Below, in pieces: positions 7,981 to 16,053 of a stretch of DNA of 64,000 nucleotides (its first letter is position 1; each line of letters starts with the position of its first letter). The notes beneath the pieces are model-generated. The model was not told the origin of the DNA, ran no database searches, and was given only the letters and a program-made list of their open reading frames with translations. This DNA is from Cognatilysobacter xinjiangensis (lineage in GTDB: Bacteria; Pseudomonadota; Gammaproteobacteria; Xanthomonadales; Xanthomonadaceae), in assembly GCF_014651995.1 (NCBI RefSeq), contig NZ_BMXY01000002.1, positions 62,001 through 126,000 on the forward strand, given 5' to 3'. Position numbers and translations under genes: made by a program.

Positions 7981-8343
7981 CTACTGCATGGCCGACGTCA
8001 CCGCGCACTGCGTCGGCGGCGCGACGCGGTCGTCGCTTTCGACGCAGAGCCGGAACGCGGTGAGCCCCGTGACCTGCCGCGTGTCGCCCTGCGGCACCAC
8101 GAAACGCCGAGCGTCGCCGTCGCAGGCGGACATCGACGTGCAGTCGCGGGGCAGCACAAGGTAATGGCAGCGACCGCTGGCGCTGCGCACGCAGTCCAGC
8201 CGCGTCACCCCGTCCTGCACCGAGGCGCGGCTGAAGAGCAGGTCGGTGCCGTCGCTCACCACGCGATGCACGATGGTGTCGCGCGCGCCGTCGCAGCCGA
8301 CGAGCGAGGCGAGGAAAGCGAGCAGGGCGAAGAGCTTGTCCAT
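7981..8343 (-). CDS. putative lipoprotein, 120 residues
   Basis: The N-terminus MDKLFALLAFLASLVGC ends in a lipobox (LVGC, Cys17), so the product is probably a lipoprotein. The mature part has five further cysteines (CVRS, RCHY, DCTS, ACDG, LCVE and QCAV region), suggesting disulfides in the periplasm. No family is recognised. It starts 13 bp after the stop of the LytTR response regulator gene and on the same strand, so kinase, regulator and lipoprotein probably form one transcript; this could make it a partner or target of that system (inference). Confidence 0.65.
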   Translation of the reverse strand: MDKLFALLAFLASLVGCDGARDTIVHRVVSDGTDLLFSRASVQDGVTRLDCVRSASGRCHYLVLPRDCTSMSACDGDARRFVVPQGDTRQVTGLTAFRLCVESDDRVAPPTQCAVTSAMQ

Positions 8344-8356
8344 GGCGACGACTCCT

Positions 8357-9136
8357 TCAGGCGGGACGGAACAGCGCCATGAACGGCGCGCTCACGGTGA
8401 GGGTTTCGGGACGGCCACGCAGGCGCAGCACGCCGCGGCCGGCGTCGTCGCGCGTAACGCCGGCGACGGCCTTCATGTTGACCACGGTGGAGCGGTGCAC
8501 CTGCTTGAACACCGCAGGGTCGAGACGCGCGAGCAGTTCGCGGATCGACGTGCGCAGCAGCGCCTCGCCGTCGGCGGTGACCACCGTCGTGTACTTGTGG
8601 TCGGCGCGGAAATACGCGACCTCGTCGACCAGGATCAGCCGCGTCTCGCGGCCCGCGCTCGCGGTGAGCCAGGTCAGCGGCTCGGGCGCGGTGGCGGCGC
8701 GCGGCAGCACCGGGCTGAGCTTGGCGAGCAGGGCCGCCAGTGCCTCGTCGCGGCCTTCGCCGAGCCGGCCCTGCACGCGCTGCACGGTGGCGGCAAGGCG
8801 TTCGGGCAGCACCGGCTTGAGCAGGTAGTCGACCGCGCCGCGCTCGAAGGCGTCGATGGCGTGCTGGTCGTAGGCAGTCACGAACACGATCTGCGTCTGC
8901 GGGCTGGATTCGGCGGCGGCCGCGGCGACTTCCAGCCCGGTCAGGCCCGGCATGCGGATGTCGAGGAAGGCAACGCCGGGGCGTTGTTCGGCGATCGCTT
9001 CCAGCGCGCTTGCGCCGTCCTCGCATTCGGCGACGATGCGCAGCGTCGGCCAGGCGCGCCGCAACTGCTCGACCAGCGCCTCGCGCAGCAGCGTCTCGTC
9101 TTCGGCCACGACGCAGGTGACCACCGGCTCAGACAT
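8357..9136 (-). CDS. LytTR-family response regulator
   Basis: A 259-residue two-component regulator. The receiver domain (about 5-125) has the acidic pocket AEDE (11-14), phospho-acceptor Asp59 in FLDIRMPG and Lys in LLKPVLPERL. A linker leads to a C-terminal LytTR DNA-binding domain (about 155-255) with FRADHKYTTVV and VHRSTVVNMKAV, the typical LytTR strand and loop phrases. LytTR proteins bind direct repeats and control exoenzymes, envelope or competence genes. The start overlaps the stop of the LytS-type kinase gene by 8 bp (9129-9136), so the two are translationally coupled and surely cognate. Targets are unknown. Confidence 0.93.
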   Translation of the reverse strand: MSEPVVTCVVAEDETLLREALVEQLRRAWPTLRIVAECEDGASALEAIAEQRPGVAFLDIRMPGLTGLEVAAAAAESSPQTQIVFVTAYDQHAIDAFERGAVDYLLKPVLPERLAATVQRVQGRLGEGRDEALAALLAKLSPVLPRAATAPEPLTWLTASAGRETRLILVDEVAYFRADHKYTTVVTADGEALLRTSIRELLARLDPAVFKQVHRSTVVNMKAVAGVTRDDAGRGVLRLRGRPETLTVSAPFMALFRPA

Positions 9137-10379
9137 GGCGCACCGCCTCGCGTTCGGCCGGCACGCTCAGCGTCGCCGCCACGCCCGCCGGGAAGTTCGC
9201 CACCACGGCCAGCGATGCCGCGCCGTCGTACACCAGCCGCAGGCGCTCGCGCACGTTCTTCAGGCCGATACCGGTGCCGCTGTTCTTGGTGTTGAGGCCT
9301 TCACCGTCGTCGGCCACGGTGACGGCGACCTGGTCGTCGCTGCGGCGTGCGCGGATCCAGATCGTGCCGCCGCCGGTACGCGGCTCCAGCCCGTGCTTGA
9401 TCGCGTTCTCGACCAGCGTCTGCAGCATCATCGGCGGTAGCTCGACGGCGCGCAGCGACTCGGGTACGTCGACCTGCACGTCCAGCCGGCTGCCCATGCG
9501 CACCTTCATGATCTCGAGGTAGGCGAGCGCGCGTTCGAGCTCCGCGCCGAGCGTGGACTGCTCGTCCTCGGTACGCGGCAGCGAATGCCGCAGGTACTGG
9601 ATCAGGTGGCCGAGCATCGTCTCCGCGCGCGCGGGATCGCTGCGGGTGAGCAGCTGCGCGCTCGCCAGCGTGTTGTAAAGGAAATGAGGCTCGACCTGCG
9701 CGTGCAGCAGGTTGAGCCGCGCGACGGTGAGCTCCTTCTCGGTCGCGGTCTGCGTGGCGGCGGCCTGCTCGCCGCGGCGGCGTGCGGCCACGCGGCGGGT
9801 GATCGCACGGGTCAGCGCCTCGGCGTTCTCCAGGTTGGTGCCGTCGTCGACGAAGAACCAGTCGCCCCAGGCGCCGACCTGCGGCTCGCAGATCAGTGTC
9901 ACGCTGCCGGTGTCCTGCGTGGGCGTGACGGTGGCGAGGATCTGGTTGTGCTGCGTGCCAAAGCCCGACAGCGGGTTCCAGCGCCCCAGCGGGCTGGTGC
10001 TGTAGGTGATCGGGCGATGCACGCGGGCACGGATCTGCAGGCTGTCGCGCGCGCTGTCGACGCGGTCGACGCCGGGCAGCTCACGGATCGCAGCGTCGAG
10101 CAGGTCGAAGGCCTCGCCGGCTTCGAACGGGATCTCGATCTGGCGGCGGTGGCGGTTGCCCAGCGCGCCGCGGTCGACGTGCCCGGCCACCAGCCGCACG
10201 CGGCGCAGGTGCGACAGCGTGCCGGCGATGACAAAGGCCGCCACGGTCATGTCGAAGGCGACTATCGGAAACTCCCAGCGCCCGAGGATCGGGATGCCGC
10301 TGTACATGCCGGTCAGCAGGGCCAGTGCGACGAACCACGCGGCCGCGATGCGCACAACGAAGAAGATGCTCTTGATCAC
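9129..10379 (-). CDS. LytS/YehU-type sensor histidine kinase with an unrecognised middle domain
   Basis: A 416-residue membrane kinase. There are two hydrophobic helices (about 5-24 and 38-56), then a roughly 110-residue soluble domain (about 75-185) that I do not recognise, a short coiled-coil (195-225), the His_kinase domain with phospho-acceptor His232 in AQVEPHFLYNTLAS, and an ATPase domain with the N box LVENAIKHGLEP, DDGEG and GTGIGLKNVRERL. It phosphorylates the overlapping LytTR regulator. The periplasmic part is minimal, so sensing may be through the membrane or through the middle domain, which follows helix 2 on the cytoplasmic side if the N-terminus is inside. The start is GTG (10377-10379) without a clear Shine-Dalgarno, so the true start is uncertain. 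Confidence 0.9.
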   Translation of the reverse strand: MIKSIFFVVRIAAAWFVALALLTGMYSGIPILGRWEFPIVAFDMTVAAFVIAGTLSHLRRVRLVAGHVDRGALGNRHRRQIEIPFEAGEAFDLLDAAIRELPGVDRVDSARDSLQIRARVHRPITYSTSPLGRWNPLSGFGTQHNQILATVTPTQDTGSVTLICEPQVGAWGDWFFVDDGTNLENAEALTRAITRRVAARRRGEQAAATQTATEKELTVARLNLLHAQVEPHFLYNTLASAQLLTRSDPARAETMLGHLIQYLRHSLPRTEDEQSTLGAELERALAYLEIMKVRMGSRLDVQVDVPESLRAVELPPMMLQTLVENAIKHGLEPRTGGGTIWIRARRSDDQVAVTVADDGEGLNTKNSGTGIGLKNVRERLRLVYDGAASLAVVANFPAGVAATLSVPAEREAVRHV

Positions 10380-10706
10380 GGGCCGGGTGTCCGCTGGGTC
10401 GATGCGGCGAGGATAGTGAGGCCATCCGCGCCGTCGATGGCATTGCGACGAAGGCGCCCGATCGCGGAACGAAGCGCGGCGCAGGCGCGATAAGCCCCGC
10501 GGCGCTCATCGTCGGGAGCGCCGGATTGCGCATTCGCGTGCAATCGGCGTGCGGATATCGCGGTAGGCGGCAGGGGTCGCAGCGGTGTCGCCGACGTCGC
10601 TATGGCTGCAGGCGGGCACGGCAGTGCCCTCCGTGCCGGCGCTTCATCGAATCAGACGGTCACTTGTCCCGGCCGGCAAGGCCCACCCGCGTCGTGGCCG
10701 GTGGCG
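10380..10706. other. 327-bp intergenic region
   Basis: This lies between the start of the sensor kinase gene (transcribed leftwards) and the stop of the 94-residue gene. It must hold the promoter of the kinase-regulator-lipoprotein operon, but I see no clear -10/-35 pair, no convincing LytTR-type direct repeat and no believable coding frame. G+C is like the surrounding genes. Confidence 0.4.
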
Positions 10707-10991
10707 TCAGGCCGCCTCGGGGCTGCCCCCACCGAGCGGCGTGGCCTTCTTCCTGTCCTCGGGACGCACGGCGAGGCTCCGCACGGCCAGCACCCGGCCG
10801 TCGCGGGCGATCACCGCATTGCCCTTGTCGTCATGGGAGAGAAACACGCTCGCGGGCTCGCCGCGGACGAACAGCAGGCGCCAGCCCATGGTTTCGTACC
10901 AGGCCAGCTTCGCGCGCTGGGTCAACGTCAGGCGGCGGCGCAGTTCGGAGCCCGGAAGCGGTCGGCAGCGACGGCGGTCGTAGATCAGCAT
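10707..10991 (-). CDS. conserved-looking small protein, 94 residues
   Basis: The product starts MLIYDRRRCRPLPGSELRRR, with the phrase KLAWYETMGWRLLFVR followed by VFLSHDDKGNAVIARDGRV. The pattern of a basic N-terminus, then a tryptophan-rich block (GWRLLFVR) followed by a short strand-rich part ending in a Gly/Pro tail, resembles small uncharacterised proteins that I have seen in Xanthomonads and pseudomonads with an FGWELKFVRR phrase. No function is known. The start at 10989-10991 is chosen because the frame upstream is not protein-like. The gene stands alone. Confidence 0.6.
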   Translation of the reverse strand: MLIYDRRRCRPLPGSELRRRLTLTQRAKLAWYETMGWRLLFVRGEPASVFLSHDDKGNAVIARDGRVLAVRSLAVRPEDRKKATPLGGGSPEAA

Positions 10992-11283
10992 GGCGGCTCC
11001 GGGCGCTGCGCGCACTGAACGGTAATGGGCCCGTGTTTCGGCCACGTGAAACGCCGTTATGCCAGCGGACACGGCGCGGGCGCCGGCTTCGCCACTGCAA
11101 AGGCCGCCAACGGCCGCTTGGCATGGACGGGCGGCGCTCGTTCGTGGCCGGTCAGCCCTCGCCGCGCCGAAAAAGCGTGCCGCGGGTCGAGACACCGTCG
11201 GCATCGCATTCCGTGACCGGAATCGCACTGTCGCCGTCGCTCCGTCACGGCCGCTTAGCGCCGGCCGAACCATGCTTTTCGGC

Positions 11284-11562
11284 ATGCAATATTTCGCCTT
11301 CATCGAGCGCGACGCCGAACGCCGGTACTCGATCACGCTGCCCGATTTCCCCGGTTGCGTGACCGAAGCGGGTTCGCTTTCCGGCATCACCGACGCCGCG
11401 CAGCAGGCGGTGTCCGTGCACCTCGCCAGCTGCGTGACGCCGCTGGGCAAGCCGATGCGCGCGGAGATGCTGCCGCCCTCGTTCGAGACGCGCGAGGGCT
11501 ACTGGATGCTGGTCGATCTCGCGCCCGTCATCGCGAATTACCCGCCCGGCGTGGGTTGGTAA
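11284..11562 (+). CDS. HicB-like protein (orphan)
   Basis: A 92-residue protein with an N-terminal HicB-type partial RNase-H-like fold: MQYFAFIERDAERRYSITLPDFPGCVTEAGSL, then a helix SGITDAAQQAVSVHLASC. This matches the HicB antitoxin pattern (Y..ai...d...ysv..PDlPGc.s.Gdt..EA). In classic HicAB systems it neutralises the HicA mRNA interferase, a double-stranded RNA-binding protein of about 60 residues. No HicA-like frame lies on either side, so this is an orphan. There is no obvious C-terminal DNA-binding domain. Start alternatives are 11272 (MLFGMQYF) and 11284; I prefer 11284 because HicB proteins begin with this strand. Confidence 0.72.
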   Translation: MQYFAFIERDAERRYSITLPDFPGCVTEAGSLSGITDAAQQAVSVHLASCVTPLGKPMRAEMLPPSFETREGYWMLVDLAPVIANYPPGVGW

Positions 11563-12306
11563 TCAGGCCAGCGCGCCTTCCTGCAAGGCGCGCGCGCGGA
11601 CGGCATCCATTGCCTCCGGCTGCATGCGGACTTCGCGCAGCAGCGCGGCGAGGCTGCGGGACGGGACGTCGGCGGCGATCTCGCCGGTCGGCACCATCGA
11701 TCCGATACGGTTGAGCCGGAACTGCCGGAACGCGCCACGCAGCCGGCACCAGGTGCCGAGCGTCCAGGAGCCGCCCCAGAACACGATGCACAGCGGCTCG
11801 ACCTCGCGCAGCGTGGCGCGGCCGTCCTCCGACCGATAGTCGAGGCGCAGCACGCGCCGCGCGGCGATCGCCTCGTTGAGGCCGTCGAGCACTTCGCCGA
11901 AATCGCGCCCGCTTTCCCCGCGGCAGGTCGGCGCCATGATCGCCACGCGATCGGCGCGTTCGCGCAGGCGGTCGGGCAGGGCCGCCTCGATCTTCACCAT
12001 CGCCCGCGCCGCGCCCGTGGCCAACCGCGGCCCTGCGAACGCGCGTGCGAAGCGGATCCCGACGACCAGCGCCTCGAGTTCGTCCTCGTCGAACATGAGC
12101 GGCGGGATGTCCGCGCCCTGGCGCAGCACGTAGCCGACGCCGGCCGCTCCCTCGATCGGCACGCCCGAGCGCTGCAGGTCGGACACGTCGCGATACACCG
12201 TGCGCAGCGAGACGCCGAGCGTCGCGGCGAGGTCGCGCGCGAGCACCGCGCGGCGACGGCCGCGCAGTGCGTTGACGAGCAGGAACAGGCGGTCGGCGCG
12301 TCGCAT
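11563..12306 (-). CDS. YafY-family transcriptional regulator (HTH plus WYL domain)
   Basis: A 247-residue DNA-binding protein. The N-terminal winged helix-turn-helix (residues 1-60, MRRADRLFLLVNALRGRR...LAATLGVSLRTVYRDVSDLQRSG) is followed by a WYL domain (about 140-225, RRVLRLDYRSEDG...REVEPLCIVFWGGSWTLGTWCRLRGAFRQFRLNRI) and a short C-terminal part. WYL regulators bind small ligands or nucleic acid. YafY-type members often repress the neighbouring gene, so the GST-like gene upstream on the same strand, 30 bp away, is a possible target (inference). The stop is immediately after the stop of the convergent HicB-like gene (11562/11563). Confidence 0.9.
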   Translation of the reverse strand: MRRADRLFLLVNALRGRRRAVLARDLAATLGVSLRTVYRDVSDLQRSGVPIEGAAGVGYVLRQGADIPPLMFDEDELEALVVGIRFARAFAGPRLATGAARAMVKIEAALPDRLRERADRVAIMAPTCRGESGRDFGEVLDGLNEAIAARRVLRLDYRSEDGRATLREVEPLCIVFWGGSWTLGTWCRLRGAFRQFRLNRIGSMVPTGEIAADVPSRSLAALLREVRMQPEAMDAVRARALQEGALA

Positions 12307-12336
12307 CGGCCGAGTGTAGACCCGTGCCGGCCCGGC

Positions 12337-12978
12337 TCAGGCCATCGCCGCCTCGGGCGCCTGTGCGGCGGCGTGGCGGGCGTCGAGCTCGAGCGCATGC
12401 GCCAGTTCCGGGCGTGCGAGCACACGCTCGACGTAGTCGCGGAACACCGGCAGGTCCGGCACCAGCCCGAAGTTGAGCGTCCAGCGCAGCGCCGTCGCCC
12501 AGAGCACGTCGGCGGCGGTGAAGCGCTCGCCGAGCAGGTAGGGGCCGGCGGCGAGCTGGTCGGCGAGCGCGCGCATCGTGCTGTCGTAATCGCCGTAGGG
12601 CGCGGCCATGGACGGCCCGGCATCGCGCTGCAGCGAGCGGTCGACCACCGCCGGCTCGAAGCTCGCGGCATAGAACACCGACCAGCGCAGGTACGGGCCG
12701 CGAAGCGGATCGTCGAGCGCCGGCGCGAGGCCGCGGTCGGCATACAGGTCGGCCAGGTAGATGAAGATCGCGACCTGCTCGGTGACCACCGCGTCGCCAT
12801 GCCGGATCGCCGGTACCTTGCCCAGCGGATTGATCGCGAGATGCGCGGCGCTGCGCTGCTCGCCGCGATGCAGGTTCAGCACGTGCAGGTCGTAGTCGGC
12901 ATGCAGCGCCTCGAGCAGCGCGAGCGTGCACGAGGCGCGCGAGTGCGGAGCGTAGTAGAACGTGACGCGTCGGGACAT
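12337..12978 (-). CDS. glutathione S-transferase family protein
   Basis: A 213-residue cytosolic protein with an N-terminal thioredoxin-like GST domain (about 1-78) containing YYAPHSRASCTLALLEAL, NPLGKVPAIRHGD and TEQVAIFIYLADLY, the last two forming the cis-Pro and gamma-Glu-binding site. An all-helical C-terminal domain (about 85-205) carries GERFTAADVLWATAL, the usual N-capping box. The catalytic position near residue 12-14 is Ser/Arg-Ala-Ser-Cys, typical of bacterial GSTs that use Ser or Cys; the substrate is unknown. It sits 30 bp upstream of the YafY-type regulator gene, which reads the same way. Confidence 0.9.
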   Translation of the reverse strand: MSRRVTFYYAPHSRASCTLALLEALHADYDLHVLNLHRGEQRSAAHLAINPLGKVPAIRHGDAVVTEQVAIFIYLADLYADRGLAPALDDPLRGPYLRWSVFYAASFEPAVVDRSLQRDAGPSMAAPYGDYDSTMRALADQLAAGPYLLGERFTAADVLWATALRWTLNFGLVPDLPVFRDYVERVLARPELAHALELDARHAAAQAPEAAMA

Positions 12979-13062
12979 GGCGTTTCCTCCGTTCGGCGCT
13001 CGTGCGCCACGGAGGCCAGTGTCCGGTGGGGCTGCTGCCAGCGTGGTGTCAGCAGCCGACGC

Positions 13063-13446
13063 TCAGGCGACGCGCCGGATCGCCATCGACGGCAGGGCGG
13101 CCACGGCATCCCGGAACGCCTCCACCTCGAAGGGCTTCTGGCAGACCGGTACGTGTGCGAAACGCTCGGGCAGCCGCGCGCGTTCGTTGGCGGTGGCGAA
13201 CAGGAACGGGATGCCGCGCGCGACCAACGCATCGGCCACCGGGTACACGACCTCGTGGCCGAGGTTGACGTCCAGCACCGCGCCGTCCATCTCGGGCACG
13301 CGCTCGATCAGCGCGAGCGCGTCGCCGACCGTCGCCACCGGGCCGAGCACGACGGCGCCGAGGTCACCCAGCACGTCCGCAAGACCCAGTGCGAGTACGA
13401 ATTCGTCCTCGACCAGCAACAGTCGCAGCCCCTCGATCCCGTCCAT
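13063..13446 (-). CDS. single-domain response regulator (CheY-like receiver)
   Basis: A 127-residue stand-alone receiver. The acidic pair is in LLVEDEFVLA (about 11-20), phospho-acceptor Asp59 is in GAVLDVNLG, Thr/Ala in FLFATANE and Lys in VCQKPFEVE. There is no output domain. Proteins with VLDVNLG and FLFAT are common stand-alone receivers next to, or remote from, hybrid HWE-type kinases, and they often act as phosphate sinks or relay elements. No kinase is adjacent here, so the partner is elsewhere. It stands alone between the GST and GFA genes. Confidence 0.85.
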   Translation of the reverse strand: MDGIEGLRLLLVEDEFVLALGLADVLGDLGAVVLGPVATVGDALALIERVPEMDGAVLDVNLGHEVVYPVADALVARGIPFLFATANERARLPERFAHVPVCQKPFEVEAFRDAVAALPSMAIRRVA

Positions 13447-13562
13447 CGTCCCTTCGCTTCACGCCCGCGGCGGGCGACGTGCATAGCCTGCGCGGGGCGG
13501 CGTTGTGCCCACGCGAAAATGCACCGCCTGCACGCACGTTCGCCTCGGACTCGCTGACGCGT

Positions 13563-13958
13563 TCAGAGACCGAGGGACGCGAGCCCGGCCATCGCTGCAG
13601 CGCGGTCGCCGTCGTTGAACGGCGTGATGCGCAGGTCTTCGATCGCGACGTGATCGAGGCAGCGCGCGTTGACGCTGTAGCCGTCGGGATGGCTGCGCGG
13701 CACGTAGAAGCTCTTGATGCCGCAGCGGCTGCAGAACAGGTGCCGCGCGGTGCCGGTGTTGAACCGGTACTCGGCCAGTGCGTCCTCGCCGCGCAGCAGG
13801 CGGAAGCGCTCGCGCGGCACGATGAGGTGCAGGAAGCCGGTCATCGCGCACATCGAGCAGTTGCAGTCGAGCACATGCAGCGGCGCGGGCGCATCGACCT
13901 CGAAGCGGACGGCGCCGCAGTGGCAGCCGCCGGAAAGCGTGGCAAGGGCGTTTGTCAT
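13563..13958 (-). CDS. GFA-family zinc protein (glutathione-dependent formaldehyde-activating fold)
   Basis: A 131-residue protein of the Gfa/CENP-V fold. Zinc ligands are visible as GGCHCGAVRFE (Cys12, Cys14), CNCSMCAMTG (Cys32, Cys34, Cys37) and FCSRCG (Cys76, Cys79), exactly the seven-Cys pattern of the family. The name comes from an enzyme thought to form S-hydroxymethylglutathione; most members have unknown roles. The start at 13956-13958 overlaps the stop of the TPR-sulfotransferase gene (ATGA), so the pair is translationally coupled and likely functionally linked, although I know of no established GFA-sulfotransferase pathway. Confidence 0.88.
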   Translation of the reverse strand: MTNALATLSGGCHCGAVRFEVDAPAPLHVLDCNCSMCAMTGFLHLIVPRERFRLLRGEDALAEYRFNTGTARHLFCSRCGIKSFYVPRSHPDGYSVNARCLDHVAIEDLRITPFNDGDRAAAMAGLASLGL

Positions 13959-15511
13959 CGGGGCGTGTCGTTCGTCTCGTCGAGCAGTTGCAGCAGCGGG
14001 TCGAGCAGGTCGCCATAGCGACGCCAGCGATCGACCGAATCGGTGTTCATGGCGCGCCGTACCTGCGCCGCGCTCGCCGTCGCCGCGGCCGAGGCGTTGT
14101 GCTGGAAATCGAGGCAGGCGGGCGACCAGTCCAGGCCGCAGAAGTCGAGCATCCGACGCGTCTGGCCCTCCTGGTCGGCGACGAGGTCCTCGTAGCGCAC
14201 ATCGAGGATGCGCCCGGGAAGCCGCGCCTGCCAAATCGCCATCAGGCGCTCGTAGCGCAGGAAGTAGCGCGCGGTGTCGGCGAGGTCGAACGAGTAGCGG
14301 TGGTACGGCGAATCCGGCGAGAACAGCTGGCGGAAGTTGCTGAGGCAGGTGTCGACGCGGTCGCGCCGCATGTGCACGAGGCGCGCGTTGGGCAGCGCGC
14401 CTGCGATGAAGCCGGCGAACAAGAAGTTCTGCGGGAACTTGTCGACCAGCCGCGCGCGATCGCCACGCAGCGCGCGCGTGCCCTCAACGTAGTGACGGCC
14501 GAGCGCGGCCCAGTCGCCGAAGCCCGTCAGCCCGAGCGGAATGTCGGCCAGCGATCGCGCAGGACGGCCGGCCATGCGCTGCATCGCGGCGCCGAAGTGG
14601 CCGAGTTCGCCGCCCGAGGCGACCTCCGGGTGCGAGGACAGGATGCGGTCGACCAGCGTGGTGCCCGAGCGCGGCATGCCGAACACGAAGATCGCGCTGT
14701 CGTCCGCATCGCCGTCGCCGGGTCGCGTGCTCGCGAACGCGGCTTCGATCACGTCGAACAGGCGCGCGTCCTCGGCCGATGACGAACCGAGCGTCGCCGC
14801 ATACGCGCGCTTGCCGTCGACCAGATGGGCGAAGGCCTCGGGAAAGCGGCCCCGGTCCTCGAGTTCCTTGGCGAGTGCGAGATGCAGGTGCAGGCGCGCA
14901 TCGGCATCGTCGCCGCAGCGCGCGAGCACGTCGGCGAACCAGTCGAGGTGGTGCGCGTCGCCGCGCCACGGGCGCAGCTGCGCGAGCGCAAGGTAGCCGC
15001 GCCAGTAACGCCAATCGTTCCGCAGGCAGGCGAGGTAGTTCGCCTCAGCGCCGTCGATGTCGCCGAAGTACATCAGCGATGTCGCGAGGTCGAAGCGGTA
15101 GTCGGCGCTGCCGGGCGTCAGCCGCGCCGCGCGCCCGAAGGCCTCGGCGGCGCGCTCGTGCGCATGCGCGCGGGTGTAGACGGTGCCGAGCGTGTCGAGC
15201 GCGGCGGCGTCGAGGTCGTCGCGCTGCAGCAGCGCATCGGCGACCGCGCGCGCCTCCTGCAGGCGATGGCATTCGACCAGCGCGCGCGCCAGTTGCGAGG
15301 CGGCGTCGATGCGCCCGGGCGTCGTGATGCGCTGCAGGTGCGCGACGGCCAGCGGCGCATGGCCGAGCTGCATCGCGGCCACGCCGGCGATGTAGTGCAC
15401 GTCCGGATGCTCGAGCGCGAGCCGCGCGGCCTCGCCGGCATGGCCGTAGGCGCCGCGCCAGTCGCGTCGGTCGAAGGCGTCGAAGGCGCGTGCGAGCAGG
15501 GTCTGAAGCAT
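13955..15511 (-). CDS. TPR-containing sulfotransferase
   Basis: A 518-residue protein. Residues 1-240 consist of tetratricopeptide-like helical repeats (for example ALDTLGTVYTRAHAHERAAEAFGRAARLTPGSADYRFDLATSLMYFG, split over about 120-165). Residues 270-510 form a sulfotransferase domain with the 5'-phosphosulfate loop FVFGMPRSGTTLVDR (about 274-288), HPEVASGGELG, LVDKFPQNFLFAG and the 3'-phosphate-binding RLVHMRRDRVDTCLSNF. It would transfer sulfate from PAPS; TPR fusions are widespread in Proteobacteria and their acceptor is unknown. No signal peptide, so cytoplasmic. It forms an operon with the downstream GFA gene through the 4-bp overlap. The start ATG is at 15509-15511. Confidence 0.9.
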   Translation of the reverse strand: MLQTLLARAFDAFDRRDWRGAYGHAGEAARLALEHPDVHYIAGVAAMQLGHAPLAVAHLQRITTPGRIDAASQLARALVECHRLQEARAVADALLQRDDLDAAALDTLGTVYTRAHAHERAAEAFGRAARLTPGSADYRFDLATSLMYFGDIDGAEANYLACLRNDWRYWRGYLALAQLRPWRGDAHHLDWFADVLARCGDDADARLHLHLALAKELEDRGRFPEAFAHLVDGKRAYAATLGSSSAEDARLFDVIEAAFASTRPGDGDADDSAIFVFGMPRSGTTLVDRILSSHPEVASGGELGHFGAAMQRMAGRPARSLADIPLGLTGFGDWAALGRHYVEGTRALRGDRARLVDKFPQNFLFAGFIAGALPNARLVHMRRDRVDTCLSNFRQLFSPDSPYHRYSFDLADTARYFLRYERLMAIWQARLPGRILDVRYEDLVADQEGQTRRMLDFCGLDWSPACLDFQHNASAAATASAAQVRRAMNTDSVDRWRRYGDLLDPLLQLLDETNDTPR

Positions 15512-15644
15512 GCGGGGCGGCCGGAGCGGGCGGCCAGCCTACGCGATGCGCTTTCCGCCGACCACGTCACGCCGCGTCTATTGCGGGTCCCACAGACGCA
15601 GGCGTACGGTCGAATCGGGCATCCCGCCCGCTGGAGGATCGACG

Positions 15645-16046
15645 ATGGCCGCATCCACCTACGCACCCCGCCTGCGCAACGACGCGATGGCCGAAATGAA
15701 CGTCACGCCGCTGGTCGACGTCATGCTCGTGATGCTGGTGATCTTCATGATCGCCGCGCCGGCAATCACCAAGACGCTGCCGATGAACCTGCCGATTCCG
15801 TCGGAGACGCCGCCCGAGCCGCCGCCGCGCGCAGAGCTGAGGGTCGATTCCAACGGCGGTTTCGTGCTCGACGGCCGTGTGCTGAACGAGGCGGGCCTGC
15901 AGGCCGCGCTCGACGACATCGCGCGCCGCGATCCGACCACGGTGCTGAACGTCAGTGCAGCCGCCGAGGCCGAGTACCAGGGCTTCGCGACCGCGCTGGC
16001 GGCGGCGCAGGGCAGCGGCCTCGGCAACATCGCGATGGGCGACTGA
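15645..16046 (+). CDS. ExbD/TolR-family biopolymer transport protein (orphan)
   Basis: A 133-residue single-span membrane protein. A short cytoplasmic N-terminus with MAEMNVTPLVDVMLVMLVIFMIAAP contains the proton-relay Asp (in LVDVML) at the start of the helix, which is the ExbD/TolR signature; the periplasmic domain follows from about residue 50. ExbD works with ExbB as a proton-driven motor coupled to TonB. No exbB, tonB or tolQ is adjacent, so this is an extra copy that must use a partner encoded elsewhere. Multiple exbD copies near TonB systems are typical of Xanthomonads. The ATG at 15645 follows GGAGG at the right distance. Confidence 0.9.
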   Translation: MAASTYAPRLRNDAMAEMNVTPLVDVMLVMLVIFMIAAPAITKTLPMNLPIPSETPPEPPPRAELRVDSNGGFVLDGRVLNEAGLQAALDDIARRDPTTVLNVSAAAEAEYQGFATALAAAQGSGLGNIAMGD

Positions 16047-16053
16047 AACAACG

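Noticed and set aside
10992-11271. Possible HicA gene upstream of the HicB-like gene
   Set aside because: I looked for a short frame with a HicA-like start and the conserved His motif in both strands and found none.
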